NCBI GenBank assembly: GCA_041685145.1
Contig: JAWLGJ010000010.1
Coordinates: 1-64,000 of the forward strand
Direction: 5' to 3'
DNA: 64,000 nucleotides
Source: JAWLGJ01 sp041685145
GTDB taxonomy: Bacteria; Pseudomonadota; Alphaproteobacteria; Rhodospirillales; Magnetospirillaceae
Below, in pieces: positions 47,001 through 62,012 of this stretch (within the stretch, counting starts at the first letter, position 1; every line of letters begins with the position of its first letter). Both the position numbers and the translations under genes were made by a program. The notes below the pieces were generated by a model. It did not search any database. It was not told the DNA's origin and worked only from the letters and a program-made list of their open reading frames with translations.

Positions 47001-47349
47001 GACAGCCCCTTGCGCGACGTCGCCGGGATGCTGCGCTCGTTCGAATACGCCGCCTGGACGGTGACGCAGCGCATCAACACCTTCCGCCCCGGCGCCGGCG
47101 AAGACGTGGCGCCGCTGGTGCTGGACTGGGAGGCCCGCGCCGCCCGCGCCTTCCTGGGCGGGTATTTCGACGCCGCCGGCGATGCCGCCTCCGTGCCGCG
47201 GCGCCACGGCGACCGCCGCCGCCTGCTGACCCTGTTCGCGGTCGAGAAGGCGTGTTACGAGATCGCCTACGAGGCGAGCAATCGCCCGGGTTGGGTGGGA
47301 ATCCCGGTGCGCGGCCTGTTGCGGCTTCTGGACAGGGAGAGGGGCGAAA

Positions 47350-47366
<17 letters not shown>
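44094..47366 (+). CDS. treS: Trehalose synthase-maltokinase fusion (TreS-Mak)
   Basis: A 1090-residue protein. TreS (about 1-550, GH13) isomerises trehalose and maltose: start DPLWYKDAIFYQLHVKCF, nucleophile Asp204 (MRLDAVPYL), Glu246 (FLAEANQWP) and Asp313 (FLRNHDEL). The C-terminal half (about 560-1085) is maltokinase (Pep2/Mak), ATP + maltose to maltose 1-phosphate, with RRLLERDILPRFLPNQRWYG, GVEQSNTSITIG, the VHGDYHLGQVL catalytic loop and IIDFEGEP. The fusion feeds GlgE directly with maltose 1-phosphate. The start is ATG at 44094 with AGGGGG just upstream. It overlaps glgB by 17 bases. Confidence 0.97.
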
Positions 47367-49548
<2,182 letters not shown>

Positions 49549-49561
49549 CCGGGGCCGCCGG

Positions 49562-51697
49562 TTGAGTCCCCGCCGCCGCGTCCTGGCCGGCCGGCCCTAT
49601 CCCCTCGGCGCCACCTGGGACGGCAACGGCGTCAATTTCGCCCTGTTCTCGGCCCATGCCGAGAAGGTCGAGCTGTGCCTGTTCGACGCCCACGGCCAGC
49701 GCGAGGTCGAACGCCTGACCCTGCCGCAATACACCGACGAGGTCTGGCACGGCTATCTGCCCGACGTGCGGCCGGGGCAGCTTTACGGCTATCGCGTCCA
49801 TGGCCCCTATGATCCCGCGCGCGGGCACCGCTTCAACCCCCACAAGCTGCTGATCGACCCCTATGCGCGGGCGCTGTCGGGGGCGCTGCGCTGGTCGGAC
49901 ACGCATTTCGGCTATCGGCCGGGGGCGGCGCGCGGCGATCTGACCATCGACCGGCGCGACAACGCGCGCCACATGCCCAAGGCACGGGTGGTCGACGTCG
50001 CCTTCACCTGGGGCGACGACCGCCGCCCACGCCGCCCCTGGTCCGAGACGATCATCTACGAGCTGCATGTGCGCGGCCACACCATCCGCCATCCGGCGGT
50101 GCCGCCCGGCCACCGCGGCACCTTCCTGGGCCTCGGCGAGCCGGCGGTGATCGAGCATCTGGTCAAGCTGGGGGTGACGGCGGTGGAACTGCTGCCGGTG
50201 CACGCCATCGTCGACGAGAAGGGGCTTGTCGACCGCGGCCTGCGCAATTACTGGGGCTACAACTCCATCGCCTATTTCGCCCCCGACCCGCGCTATTACG
50301 GCGCCAGCGGCCACGGCGAGTTCAAGACGATGGTGCACCGGCTGCACGAGGCCGGCATCGAGGTGATCCTCGACGTCGTCTACAACCACACCGCCGAGGG
50401 CAACCACCTGGGGCCGACGCTCAGCTATCGCGGCATCGACAACGCCAGCTATTACCGCCTGGTGCCCGGCGACGAGCGCTATTACGAGAACTTCTCGGGC
50501 TGCGGCAACACCCTCAACCTGCGCCATCCCCGCGTGTTGCAGATGGTCATGGACTCCTTGCGCTATTGGGCCGAAGAGATGCGGGTGGACGGCTTCCGCT
50601 TCGACCTGGCGGCCAGCCTGGCGCGCGAGCGCGCCGGCTTCGACGGCGGCTCGGGCTTCCTGGACGCCGTGCGCCAGGATCCGGTGTTGTCGCGGGTGAA
50701 GCTGATCGCCGAGCCCTGGGATCTGGGCGGCGACGGTTATCGGCTGGGGGCGTTCCCGCCCGGCTGGTCGGAGTGGAACGGCCGCTACCGCGACACCGTG
50801 CGCCGCTTCTGGCGCGGCGACGGCGGGTTGATCGGCGAACTGGCGTCGCGGCTGACGGGGTCGTCGGACCTGTTCGGCTGGGGCGGGCGGCGCCCGTGGG
50901 CCAGCGTCAACTTCATCACCGCCCATGACGGCTTCACGCTCGCCGACCTCGTCGCCTATGAGCGAAAGCACAACGCCGCCAACGGCGAGGACAACCGCGA
51001 CGGCACCGACGCCAACTATTCCTGGAACGGCGGCGTCGAGGGGCCCACCGACGACCCGGAGGTGCTGGCGGTGCGCCGGCGGCAGCGGCGCAACCTGCTG
51101 GCGACGCTGTTGTTGTCGCAAGGGGTGCCGATGCTGCTGGGCGGCGACGAACTGGGCCGCGGCCAGGGCGGCAACAACAACGCCTATTGCCAGGACAACG
51201 ACATCTCCTGGATCGACTGGGACGATGTCGACGCCGACATGCTGATGTTCGCCCGCGCCGTCATCGCGCTGCGCCGCCGCCACCCGGTGTTCCGCCGCCC
51301 GCGTTTCTTCAGCGGCGAGGCGGTCAACGGCGGGCCGCTGCGCGACGTTACCTGGATCACCCCCGAGGGCCGCGAGATGGCGCACGGCGACTGGGTTCTG
51401 CCCTATGCGCGCTCGCTGGGGCTCATCCTCGGCGGCGAGGCCTGCGCCGCCGACGGCGGCGAGGAGCCCGCCGACGACAGCTTCCTCATCCTGCTCAACG
51501 CCCACCACGAGCCGGTGCCCTATGCGGCGCCGGCGGCCACCTTTGGGAAGGCGTGGCGCCTCCTCCTGGATACCAGCCTCGATTCGGCTTTCGGCGAGGG
51601 CCAGATGTATCGCCCCGGCGAGGACTATCCCTTGCAGGCGCGGTCGCTGGCCGTGCTGGTGCGGCTGGACGGCGAGGAAGAGGGAGGCGCGGCATGA
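49562..51697 (+). CDS. glgX: Glycogen debranching enzyme GlgX
   Basis: A 711-residue GH13_11 isoamylase-type enzyme. It hydrolyses alpha-1,6 branches of phosphorylase-limit glycogen. The start MSPRRRVLAGRPYPLGATWD requires TTG at 49562; no ATG or GTG fits this conserved N-terminus. Motifs: VELLPVHAIVDEKGLVDRGLRNYWGY, LDVVYNHTAEGN, FRFDLAASLAR (nucleophile Asp), LIAEPWDLGG (Glu), and NFITAHDGFTLADLV (Asp). It gives short maltodextrins for MalQ, TreY and GlgP. The stop overlaps the treZ ATG (ATGA). Confidence 0.96.
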   Translation: MSPRRRVLAGRPYPLGATWDGNGVNFALFSAHAEKVELCLFDAHGQREVERLTLPQYTDEVWHGYLPDVRPGQLYGYRVHGPYDPARGHRFNPHKLLIDPYARALSGALRWSDTHFGYRPGAARGDLTIDRRDNARHMPKARVVDVAFTWGDDRRPRRPWSETIIYELHVRGHTIRHPAVPPGHRGTFLGLGEPAVIEHLVKLGVTAVELLPVHAIVDEKGLVDRGLRNYWGYNSIAYFAPDPRYYGASGHGEFKTMVHRLHEAGIEVILDVVYNHTAEGNHLGPTLSYRGIDNASYYRLVPGDERYYENFSGCGNTLNLRHPRVLQMVMDSLRYWAEEMRVDGFRFDLAASLARERAGFDGGSGFLDAVRQDPVLSRVKLIAEPWDLGGDGYRLGAFPPGWSEWNGRYRDTVRRFWRGDGGLIGELASRLTGSSDLFGWGGRRPWASVNFITAHDGFTLADLVAYERKHNAANGEDNRDGTDANYSWNGGVEGPTDDPEVLAVRRRQRRNLLATLLLSQGVPMLLGGDELGRGQGGNNNAYCQDNDISWIDWDDVDADMLMFARAVIALRRRHPVFRRPRFFSGEAVNGGPLRDVTWITPEGREMAHGDWVLPYARSLGLILGGEACAADGGEEPADDSFLILLNAHHEPVPYAAPAATFGKAWRLLLDTSLDSAFGEGQMYRPGEDYPLQARSLAVLVRLDGEEEGGAA

Positions 51698-53508
51698 GGC
51701 GCCGGCACTACATGCCCTTCGGGGCGCATGTCGAATCCGGCGGGGTACGGTTCCGGCTGTGGGCGCCGGACGCCGCCGCCGTCGAGCTGTGCCTGCGGGG
51801 GCCGCACGGCCGCCGCTACGAGCCCATGCGCGGCGACGGCGGCGGCTGGTTCGAGGTCTTCGCCGACGACGCCTATCCCGGCTGCCGCTACCTCTACCGC
51901 ATCGACGGTGGCCTGGAGGTGCCGGACCCGGCCTCGCGCTTCCAGCCCGACGACGCCCACGGGCCGTCCGAGGTCATCGACCCGCACGACTTCGCCTGGG
52001 AGGACGGCGACTGGCGCGGCCGGCGCTGGGAGGAGGCGGTGATCTATGAACTTCATGTCGGCACCTTCACCGCCGCCGGGCGCTTCCGCGCCGTCGAGCG
52101 CCGGTTGGATCATCTGGCGGCGCTGGGGGTGACGGCGGTCGAACTGATGCCGGTGGCGGATTTTCCCGGCCGGCGCGGCTGGGGCTATGACGGCGTGCTG
52201 CCCTTCGCGCCCGATTCCGCCTATGGCCGGCCCGAGGATCTGAAGCACCTGGTGCAGGCGGCCCACGCCCGCGGCCTGATGGTGTTCCTGGACGTGGTCT
52301 ACAACCACTTCGGGCCCGACGGGAACTATCTGCACGCCTATGCCGGCGGCCGCTTCTTCACCGAGCGTCACCACACCCCCTGGGGCAAGGCGATCAATTT
52401 CGACGGCGACGGCAGCCGCGTGGTGCGCGACTTCTTCGTCCACAACGCCCTTTACTGGCTGGAGGAGTACCATTTCGACGGCCTGCGCCTCGACGCCGTG
52501 CACGCCATCAAGGACGACAGCCGCGTGCATGTGCTGGAGGAACTGGCCCGCGGCGTGCGCGCCGAACTGCCCGAGGACCGCCACGTCCATCTGGTGCTGG
52601 AGAACGACGACAACGCCGCCCGCTTCCTGGGGCGCGCCCCCGACGGCGCGCGCCTCTACGACGCGCAGTGGAGCGACGACATCCACCACGTCCTGCACGT
52701 CGCCGCCACCGGCGAGACCGGCGGCTATTACGAGGATTACGCCGCCGAGCCCATGCGCCGGCTGGGTCGGGCGCTGACCGAGGGCTTCGCCTATCAGGGC
52801 GAGGCCTCGGCCCATCGCGGCGGCGCCCCGCGCGGCGAACCCAGCCGCCACCTGCCGGCGTCGTGCTTCGTCGCCTTCCTGCAGAACCACGACCAGATCG
52901 GCAACCGCGCCCTTGGTGAGCGCCTGCACGCGCTGGCCGACGCGGCGGCGGCGCGGGCGGTGACGGCGGTGCTGCTGCTGGCCCCGATGCCGCCGCTGCT
53001 GTTCATGGGCCAGGAATGGGGCAGCCGCCAGCCCTTCTATTATTTCTGCGATTTCCACGACGCGCTCGCCGACGCCGTGCGCGAGGGCCGCCGCCAGGAA
53101 TTCGCCGCCTTTCCCGCCTTCCGCGACCCCGAGGCGCGCGCGCGCATCCCCGACCCCAACGCCCCCGAGACCTTTGCCGCCTGCGTGCTCGACTGGGCGC
53201 AGGCCGGGCGGGAGGGCCACCGCGACTGGCTGGACCTGACCCGCACCCTCATCGACCTGCGCGCCCGCCACATCGTGCCGCGCCTGCCCGGCACCGGCGC
53301 GGGAGCGTATGACCTGCCCGGCGGCCGGGTGCTGCGCGCCGCCTGGCGCCTGGGCGACGGCAGCGGCCTCCACCTGCGGGCCAATCTCGGCCCCGACCCG
53401 GCGCCGGCGGGGCCGCCGCTGCCGGGCCGCCCGCTGCATCACCTGGGCGCGGCGGCCGCCACCCTGCCCGGCTGGAGCGTGCAGTGGACTCGGGAGGCGG
53501 CGGCGTGA
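51694..53508 (+). CDS. treZ: Malto-oligosyltrehalose trehalohydrolase
   Basis: A 604-residue GH13_10 enzyme. It releases trehalose from maltooligosyl trehalose made by TreY. N-terminal beta domain (MPFGAHVESGGVRFRLWAPD), then the barrel with LMPVADFPGRRGWGYDGV, LDVVYNHFGPDGNYL, Asp267 (LRLDAVHAI), Glu303 (LVLENDDNA) and Asp400 (LQNHDQIGN). The start is ATG at 51694, overlapping the glgX stop by 4 bases. The 3' end overlaps malQ by 4 bases (GTGA). Confidence 0.97.
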   Translation: MRRRHYMPFGAHVESGGVRFRLWAPDAAAVELCLRGPHGRRYEPMRGDGGGWFEVFADDAYPGCRYLYRIDGGLEVPDPASRFQPDDAHGPSEVIDPHDFAWEDGDWRGRRWEEAVIYELHVGTFTAAGRFRAVERRLDHLAALGVTAVELMPVADFPGRRGWGYDGVLPFAPDSAYGRPEDLKHLVQAAHARGLMVFLDVVYNHFGPDGNYLHAYAGGRFFTERHHTPWGKAINFDGDGSRVVRDFFVHNALYWLEEYHFDGLRLDAVHAIKDDSRVHVLEELARGVRAELPEDRHVHLVLENDDNAARFLGRAPDGARLYDAQWSDDIHHVLHVAATGETGGYYEDYAAEPMRRLGRALTEGFAYQGEASAHRGGAPRGEPSRHLPASCFVAFLQNHDQIGNRALGERLHALADAAAARAVTAVLLLAPMPPLLFMGQEWGSRQPFYYFCDFHDALADAVREGRRQEFAAFPAFRDPEARARIPDPNAPETFAACVLDWAQAGREGHRDWLDLTRTLIDLRARHIVPRLPGTGAGAYDLPGGRVLRAAWRLGDGSGLHLRANLGPDPAPAGPPLPGRPLHHLGAAAATLPGWSVQWTREAAA

Positions 53509-55748
53509 GCGCGGCCGAGGATATGCGCCGGCTGTCGGAGCTGGCCGGGGTCGAGGATGGCTGGTGGGACTTCTACGGCGCCTGGCGGCCGGTGCCGGCG
53601 GCGACGCGCCGCGCCCTGCTGGCGGCGATGGGTTTCGAGGTCGACGACGACCATGCCCTGTGGCGCAGCCGCCACGCCTTCGAGGCGCGGCCCTGGCGGC
53701 GCTGGCTGGAGCCGGTGCTGGTCTGGCGCGCCGCCCAGGGGCCGCCCTGTGTCCCCGTCACCCTGCCCGAGGACCGCGACGCCGCGCCGCTGGCCTGGTC
53801 GGTGGACGAGGAACTGGGCGTCGCCCACGACGGGCGCCTCCTGCCCGCCGACCTGCCGCTGGCGGAGGAGCGCGAGGTCGAGGGGGTCCGCTACCGCCGC
53901 CGCCTCTTCACGCTGCCGGCGGTGCCGCCGCTGGGCTATCATCGCCTGCGCCTGGCCGCCGACGACGGCGCGGAGGCGTCGATGGCGCTGATCGTGGTGC
54001 CCGAGCGCGCCTACGAGCCGCCGCCGCTGGACGCCGGCGGCCGCGTCTGGGGGGTGGCCACGCAAGCCTATGCCCTGCGCCGTCCCGGCGATTGGGGCGC
54101 CGGCGACTACGGCGCCGTGCGGCGCTTGGCCGAGCATGTCGGCCGCCTGGGCGGGGCGGCGGTGGGGGTGAACCCCCTGCACGCCCTGTTCCCCGGCCGG
54201 CCGGAACGCTTCGGCCCCTATGGCCCGTCCAGCCGCTGTTTCGCCAGCGTGGCGCTGATCGACGTCGCCGCCGTGCCCGACTACGCCGAGTGCGCCGCCG
54301 TCCGCGACGAGGTCGAGACCGGCGCCCTGGCGCCGGCGCTGGCGGCCCTGCGCGGCCGCCGCCTGATCGACTGGTACGGCGTCAACACCCGCAAGCTGGC
54401 GGTGCTGCGCCGCCTGTACGACTGGTTCCGCGGCCAGCACCTGCGCCCCGGCCAGGAGAGCGAGCGCGGCCGCGCCTTCCGCGCCTTCCAGCGCGACGGC
54501 GGGCGGGGGGCGGAGCTTTTCGCCACCTTCGAGGCGCTGCAGGCGCACGTTGTCGCCCACGAGCCGCACCGCGCCTATTGGCGCCACTGGCCGGGCGAAT
54601 ACCGCCGCCCCGATTCGCCGGCGGTGGCCGAATTCGCCCGCACCCGGCGCGAGGAGGTCGAGTTCTTCTGGTATCTGCAATGGCAGGCCGACGCCCAGCT
54701 TGCCGCCATCGCCGCCACCTGCGCGGAGTGGCGGATGCCGGTGGGGCTGTATGCCGATGTGGCGGTGGGCATCGCCGGCGACGGCGCCGAGGCGTGGGCC
54801 TGCCAGGACGTCATGGCGCTGGGGGTGTCGGTGGGGGCGCCGCCCGACCCCTTCAGCCATCGCGGTCAGGACTGGGGGGTGCTGTCCTTCAGCCCGGTGG
54901 CCCTGCGCGAGGCCGCCTACGCCCCCTTCGTCGAGGTGCTGCGCGCCAATATGCGCCATGCCGGCGCGGTGCGGCTCGACCACGCCATGCAGCTTCAGCG
55001 GCTCTACTGGGTGCCGCACGGCCACCCGGCGGACGAGGGCGCCTATGTGCGCTTCCCGCTCGACGACCTGCTGGGGCTGGTGGCCCTGGAAAGCCGCCGC
55101 AACCGCTGTCTGGTGATCGGCGAGGACCTGGGCACGGTGCCGGAGGGTTTCCGCGAGGCGATGCTGGCCCGCGGCCTGTACGGCTATCGGCTGCTGGCCT
55201 TCGAGCGCACCGAGGACGGCTTCAAGCCCCCCGGCGCCTTCCTCGACCAGGCGCTGGTGATCTTCGGCACCCACGACCTGCCGTCGCTGCCCGGATATTG
55301 GCGCGGCAGCGATGTCGAGGAGCGCGCCCGCCACGGCCTGTTCGCCCCCGACACGGTGGCGGCGGAGCGCCGCGTCCGCGCCGAGGAGCGCCGCCAACTG
55401 GTTGCCGCCCTGGCCGCCGAAGGCCTGCTGCCCGCCGACTTCCCCACCGGCCCCGACCTCGACGACGACGGCCGCCGCCGCCTGGCCGAGGCCGTGCACG
55501 CCTATCTCGACCGCACCCCCAGCCGGCTGATGATGGTGCAGATCGAGGACGCGCTGGGCCTGGAGGCGCAGATGAACCTGCCCGGCACCGCCGAGCAGCA
55601 CCCCAATTGGCGCTATCGCTATCCGCTGGATGTGGACGCCATCGCTACCGACGCGCCGCTGCGCGCCCTGGCCCGGCGGCTGTACGATGGCCGCTGCGCC
55701 GCCGAGCAGCGGCCCGTCGTCGATTTGGACGGAACGGAGGCAGGGTGA
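53505..55748 (+). CDS. malQ: 4-alpha-glucanotransferase (amylomaltase)
   Basis: A 747-residue GH77 enzyme, the long MalQ form with an extra N-terminal beta region (about 1-165). It disproportionates maltodextrins, transferring glucan and releasing glucose. Catalytic residues Asp492 (VRLDHAMQL), Glu540 (VIGEDLGTVP) and Asp591 (FGTHDLPSL) match E. coli spacing. GVATQAYALRRPGDWGAGDYG and the SSRCFASVALIDV segment are typical. The start GTG at 53505 has GGAGG 7 bases upstream and GTGA overlap with treZ; an upstream GTG at 53484 is possible. It overlaps treY by 4 bases. Confidence 0.95.
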   Translation: MSAAEDMRRLSELAGVEDGWWDFYGAWRPVPAATRRALLAAMGFEVDDDHALWRSRHAFEARPWRRWLEPVLVWRAAQGPPCVPVTLPEDRDAAPLAWSVDEELGVAHDGRLLPADLPLAEEREVEGVRYRRRLFTLPAVPPLGYHRLRLAADDGAEASMALIVVPERAYEPPPLDAGGRVWGVATQAYALRRPGDWGAGDYGAVRRLAEHVGRLGGAAVGVNPLHALFPGRPERFGPYGPSSRCFASVALIDVAAVPDYAECAAVRDEVETGALAPALAALRGRRLIDWYGVNTRKLAVLRRLYDWFRGQHLRPGQESERGRAFRAFQRDGGRGAELFATFEALQAHVVAHEPHRAYWRHWPGEYRRPDSPAVAEFARTRREEVEFFWYLQWQADAQLAAIAATCAEWRMPVGLYADVAVGIAGDGAEAWACQDVMALGVSVGAPPDPFSHRGQDWGVLSFSPVALREAAYAPFVEVLRANMRHAGAVRLDHAMQLQRLYWVPHGHPADEGAYVRFPLDDLLGLVALESRRNRCLVIGEDLGTVPEGFREAMLARGLYGYRLLAFERTEDGFKPPGAFLDQALVIFGTHDLPSLPGYWRGSDVEERARHGLFAPDTVAAERRVRAEERRQLVAALAAEGLLPADFPTGPDLDDDGRRRLAEAVHAYLDRTPSRLMMVQIEDALGLEAQMNLPGTAEQHPNWRYRYPLDVDAIATDAPLRALARRLYDGRCAAEQRPVVDLDGTEAG

Positions 55749-58621
55749 CGCCGCCGCCCATTCCACGCGCCACCTACCGGCTGCAGTTCAACGCCGATTT
55801 CACCTTCGCCGACGCCGAGGCGCTGGTTCCCTATCTCGACGACCTCGGCATCAGCCATGTCTACGCCTCTTCCTTCCTGGCCGCCCGGCCCGGCAGCCGC
55901 CACGGCTATGACGTCGTCGACCACAACCGCATCAACCCCGAAATCGGCGACGAGGCGGGGCTGAAGCGCCTGGCGGCGGCGCTGGCGGCGCGGGGCATGG
56001 GGCTGATCCTCGACTTCGTGCCCAACCACATGGGCATCGGCGGCGCCGACAACGCCTGGTGGCTGGACGTGCTGGAATGGGGGCGGGAATCGCCCCATGC
56101 CGGCGATTTCGACATCAACTGGGAACCGGCCCGCGCCAGCCTGCGCGGCAAGATCCTGGTGCCCTTCCTGGGCGACCACTACGGCGCCGTGCTCGAACGC
56201 GGCGAACTGGTGCCGCGCTTCGACCGCGCCGAGGGCAGCCTCAGCGTATGGTACTGGGAGCACCGCTACCCGCTGTGGCCCGGCCACTATCACCGCCTGC
56301 TGCGGGCGGCGGTGGCGCTGGTCGGCGAGGCCACGGCGGCGGCGGCGCTGGAGGGGGTTCTAGACCTGGCCCGGCAGGTGGGGCGGGGGCGCCGCGCCGG
56401 CGGCCGCGCCACCGCCGAACGCCGCCGCCGCGCCGGCGAATTGAAGCAGCAACTGGCGGCGCTGGCCGCCCGCCACCCGCCCGTCGCCGCGGCCATCGAC
56501 CGCGCCCTGGCGCGTCTGGCCGGTGCCGCGGGCGAGCCGCGCAGTTTCGCGGGCCTGCACCGCCTGCTGGAGGCGCAGAACTATCGTCTCGCGTTCTGGA
56601 AGGCGGCCTCGGACGAGATCAACTACCGCCGCTTTTTCGACATCAACGACCTGGCGGGGCTGCGCATCGAGCGGCTGTCGCTGTTCGAGCGCACCCACCA
56701 ACTCGCCTTTCGCCTGCTGGCCGAGGACGTCATCCACGGCCTGCGCATCGACCATATCGACGGCCTGTACGACCCCGCCCTCTATTGCCGGCGCCTGCAA
56801 CGCCGCGCCGCCGACCTGGTTCCCCGGCCCGCCGACGCCGGGCGCGGCCAGCCGCTCTATCTGCTGGTCGAGAAGATCCTCGCCCAGCACGAACGGCTGC
56901 GGCGCGACTGGCCGGTGGCGGGGACCACCGGCTATGAGTTCATGAACCAGGTCACCGGCCTGTTCGTCGACCGCGACAACGCCGAGGCGATGGAGAACGT
57001 GCACACGCGCTTCGTCGGCGCCCGCGCCGACTTCGACCGCGAGGTCTACGAGGCCAAGAAGCACATCATGCGCCACCACATGGCCAGCGAGTTGAACGTG
57101 CTGGCCACGGAACTGGCGCGCATCGCCGAATCGCACTGGCGCTCGCGCGATTTCACCCTCGCCGATCTGCGCTTGGCGATCATGGAGGTCGTGGCCTGCC
57201 TGCCGATCTATCGCACCTATATCACCGGGCGCCGGGTCTCCGAGCAGGACCGGCTGTATGTGGAATGGGCGGTGGCGCAGGCGCGGCGGTCGGGGGGCGG
57301 CGACGCCGCCGTCTATGATTTCCTGGCCGAGGCGCTGACCACGCGGCTGGTGCGGGGGCGCGGCGGCTTCTATTCCCGGCGCGCCGTGCTCGATTTCGCC
57401 ATGCGCTTCCAGCAGTACTCCGGCCCGGTGATGGCCAAGGGCTTCGAGGACACGGCCCTCTACCGCTACAACCGGCTGCTGGCCCTGAACGAGGTCGGCG
57501 GCGACCCGCGCCGCTTCGGGCTGGCGCCGGCCGCTTTCCACAAGGCCAACCGCGCCCGGCTGCGCGCCTATCCGCACGCCATGCTCGCCACCGCCACCCA
57601 CGACGCCAAGCGCGGCGAGGACGTGCGCGCCCGGCTGGCGGCGCTGTCCGAGATGCCCGACGAATGGCGCCAGCACCTGGCGCGCTGGGCGCAGTTGAAC
57701 GCGCCCTTCCGGCGCCGGCTCGATTCCGGCCCGGCGCCCGAGCCCGATGACGAGGTGCTGCTGTACCAGACGCTGCTGGGGGCGTGGCCGGCCGCCGGCG
57801 GCCGCCGGGCGGTGGCGGACCTCGTCGGGCGGCTGGAGGTGGTGACGGTGAAGGCCCTGCGCGAGGCCAAGCGCCGCACCAGCTGGGACGCCCCCGACGG
57901 CGACTATGAAACCGCGGTGCTGGAGTTCCTGCGCCGCATCACCGAGACCGGGCGCCGCAATCCCTTCCTGGACGATTTCGCCGTCCTGCAGGAACGGCTG
58001 GCGCGGGTGGGGATGGTCAACGGCCTGGCGCAGACGCTGCTGAAGATGACCGCGCCCGGCGTGCCCGACTTCTACCAGGGCACGGAGCTGTGGCATCTGG
58101 CGCTGGTCGATCCCGACAACCGCCACGCCGTCGATTACGACCGCCGCCGCCGGCTGCTGGCCGAACTGCGCCGGGGCGACGACGACATCGCGGCGTTGCT
58201 GCCGCACTGGCGCGACGGTCGCGTCAAGCTGGACCTCATCCGCCGGGTGCTGGCCTTCCGGCGCGCGCGGCCCGGCCTGTTCCGCGGCGGCGACTACCAG
58301 CCGCTGCCGGTGCGCGGCGAGGCCGCCGGCACCATCTGCGCCTTCGCGCGCGTCGATGGCGATGCCGCGATGGTGGTGATCGTGCCGGTGCTGGTGGCGC
58401 GGCGCTGGCCGGGCAACGCCGACCGGCCGCCGCTGGGGCGCGACTGGCGGGGCTTGAGCGTCGACGCCCCGCGCGGCGGCCACGAACGCGCCTGGCGCAA
58501 CGTCCTCACCGGCGACGCGGTGACCCCCGTCAGCGGCCGCCGCCGGGGGCGGTTCGCCGTTGCCGACGCCCTGGGGCGCTTTCCGGTGGCGCTGTTGGCA
58601 AGCGAGGACATTTCCCCTTGA
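55745..58621 (+). CDS. treY: Malto-oligosyltrehalose synthase
   Basis: A 958-residue GH13_26 enzyme. It converts the reducing-end alpha-1,4 bond of maltodextrin into alpha,alpha-1,1, generating maltooligosyl trehalose for TreZ. Signatures: RATYRLQFNADFTFADAEAL, YASSFLAARPGSRHGYDV, LDFVPNHMGI, Asp336 (LRIDHIDGLYDP), Glu376 (LVEKILA), and Asp620 (ATATHDAKRGED), TAPGVPDFYQGTELW. The start is GTG at 55745, GTGA overlap with malQ. With TreZ it gives a route from glucan back to trehalose. Confidence 0.97.
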   Translation: MTPPPIPRATYRLQFNADFTFADAEALVPYLDDLGISHVYASSFLAARPGSRHGYDVVDHNRINPEIGDEAGLKRLAAALAARGMGLILDFVPNHMGIGGADNAWWLDVLEWGRESPHAGDFDINWEPARASLRGKILVPFLGDHYGAVLERGELVPRFDRAEGSLSVWYWEHRYPLWPGHYHRLLRAAVALVGEATAAAALEGVLDLARQVGRGRRAGGRATAERRRRAGELKQQLAALAARHPPVAAAIDRALARLAGAAGEPRSFAGLHRLLEAQNYRLAFWKAASDEINYRRFFDINDLAGLRIERLSLFERTHQLAFRLLAEDVIHGLRIDHIDGLYDPALYCRRLQRRAADLVPRPADAGRGQPLYLLVEKILAQHERLRRDWPVAGTTGYEFMNQVTGLFVDRDNAEAMENVHTRFVGARADFDREVYEAKKHIMRHHMASELNVLATELARIAESHWRSRDFTLADLRLAIMEVVACLPIYRTYITGRRVSEQDRLYVEWAVAQARRSGGGDAAVYDFLAEALTTRLVRGRGGFYSRRAVLDFAMRFQQYSGPVMAKGFEDTALYRYNRLLALNEVGGDPRRFGLAPAAFHKANRARLRAYPHAMLATATHDAKRGEDVRARLAALSEMPDEWRQHLARWAQLNAPFRRRLDSGPAPEPDDEVLLYQTLLGAWPAAGGRRAVADLVGRLEVVTVKALREAKRRTSWDAPDGDYETAVLEFLRRITETGRRNPFLDDFAVLQERLARVGMVNGLAQTLLKMTAPGVPDFYQGTELWHLALVDPDNRHAVDYDRRRRLLAELRRGDDDIAALLPHWRDGRVKLDLIRRVLAFRRARPGLFRGGDYQPLPVRGEAAGTICAFARVDGDAAMVVIVPVLVARRWPGNADRPPLGRDWRGLSVDAPRGGHERAWRNVLTGDAVTPVSGRRRGRFAVADALGRFPVALLASEDISP

Positions 58622-58676
58622 CCGGGCGCGCCGAAACCCCTCCTCATCGGTCAGGGACAGCAAGGATACGCCGCCC

Positions 58677-61146
<2,470 letters not shown>

Positions 61147-61163
<17 letters not shown>

Positions 61164-61848
61164 GCCGCGCCCGCGCCGTGGCGATCTCCGCGGCGCTCAT
61201 GCGGGTCTCCAGGCCCTCCAGGGCCAAGCGGGGCTGAAAGCTGGGGCTGTAGCCCTGCAGGACCGCTTCCCCGGCCGTGGCGGCGCGGCTGTACCAGACA
61301 TGCGCCGTCACCAGGTCGGCCCCGACCACCGAGCCGCTTTCGTACAGGGCGCCCAGCATGTATTGGGCACCGGGATGGCCGCCTTCCGCCGCCCGGCGGA
61401 ACAGGCGCACGGCCGCGGCGGGGTCGCGCGCCGCCCCCTGGCCGCGCAGCAGCATCCGCGCCGCCGCGAAGGCGGCGTTGGCGTGCCCGCCCTCGGCGGC
61501 ATGGCGGTACAGCCTGAGGGCGCGGGCGGCGTCCTGCGGTGCGCCGGTTCCCGCCTCGGCAAGACGGGCGAGGGCGTAGGCGGCGTCGACGTCGCCGGCG
61601 GCGGCGGCCTTCTCGTACCACCCCACCGCCGCCGCGTGGTCCTGCCGCAGCCCCAGCCCGAACTCGTGCAGATAGCCCAGGGCGTATTGGGCGTAGGCGT
61701 CGCCGCCCTCGGCGCCGGGTGTCCAGGCGGCGGCGGCGGCGGCGAAATCGGCGCGCGCGAACGCCTCCTGTCCCGCATCCGCCCACGCCGGCGCCGCCGC
61801 CAGCGCGGCGGCAAGGGCGAGGGGGGCGAGGCGGCGAGCGGTCGGCAT
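61147..61848 (-). CDS. Exported Sel1-repeat (TPR-like) protein
   Basis: A 233-residue protein. Signal peptide about 1-23 (LALAAALAAAPAWADAG, cleavage after AWA), then four to five Sel1 repeats, with units such as AQYALGYLHEFGLGLRQD, AAYALARLAEAGTGAPQD, AAFAAARMLLRGQGAARD and AQYMLGALYESGSVVGAD. Sel1 arrays form solenoids that scaffold protein interactions. A periplasmic location is predicted; partner is unknown. It faces glgP with overlapping 3' ends; no terminator is visible between them. Confidence 0.9.
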
Positions 61849-62012
61849 GACGCCATCCTAGGGCCGTTTCCGCCCACATGGAACCGGCCTTCGCATCTTG
61901 TCCCGGGCGGGCGCCCGCTCCGCTCGCTGGGCCGCTCCGCGCCGGCCATCCTTTCGGTTCGCAAGGTGTTGCTATATTGTGACCGTCCCTGGGGGGAAAG
62001 GAACGGGCGCGC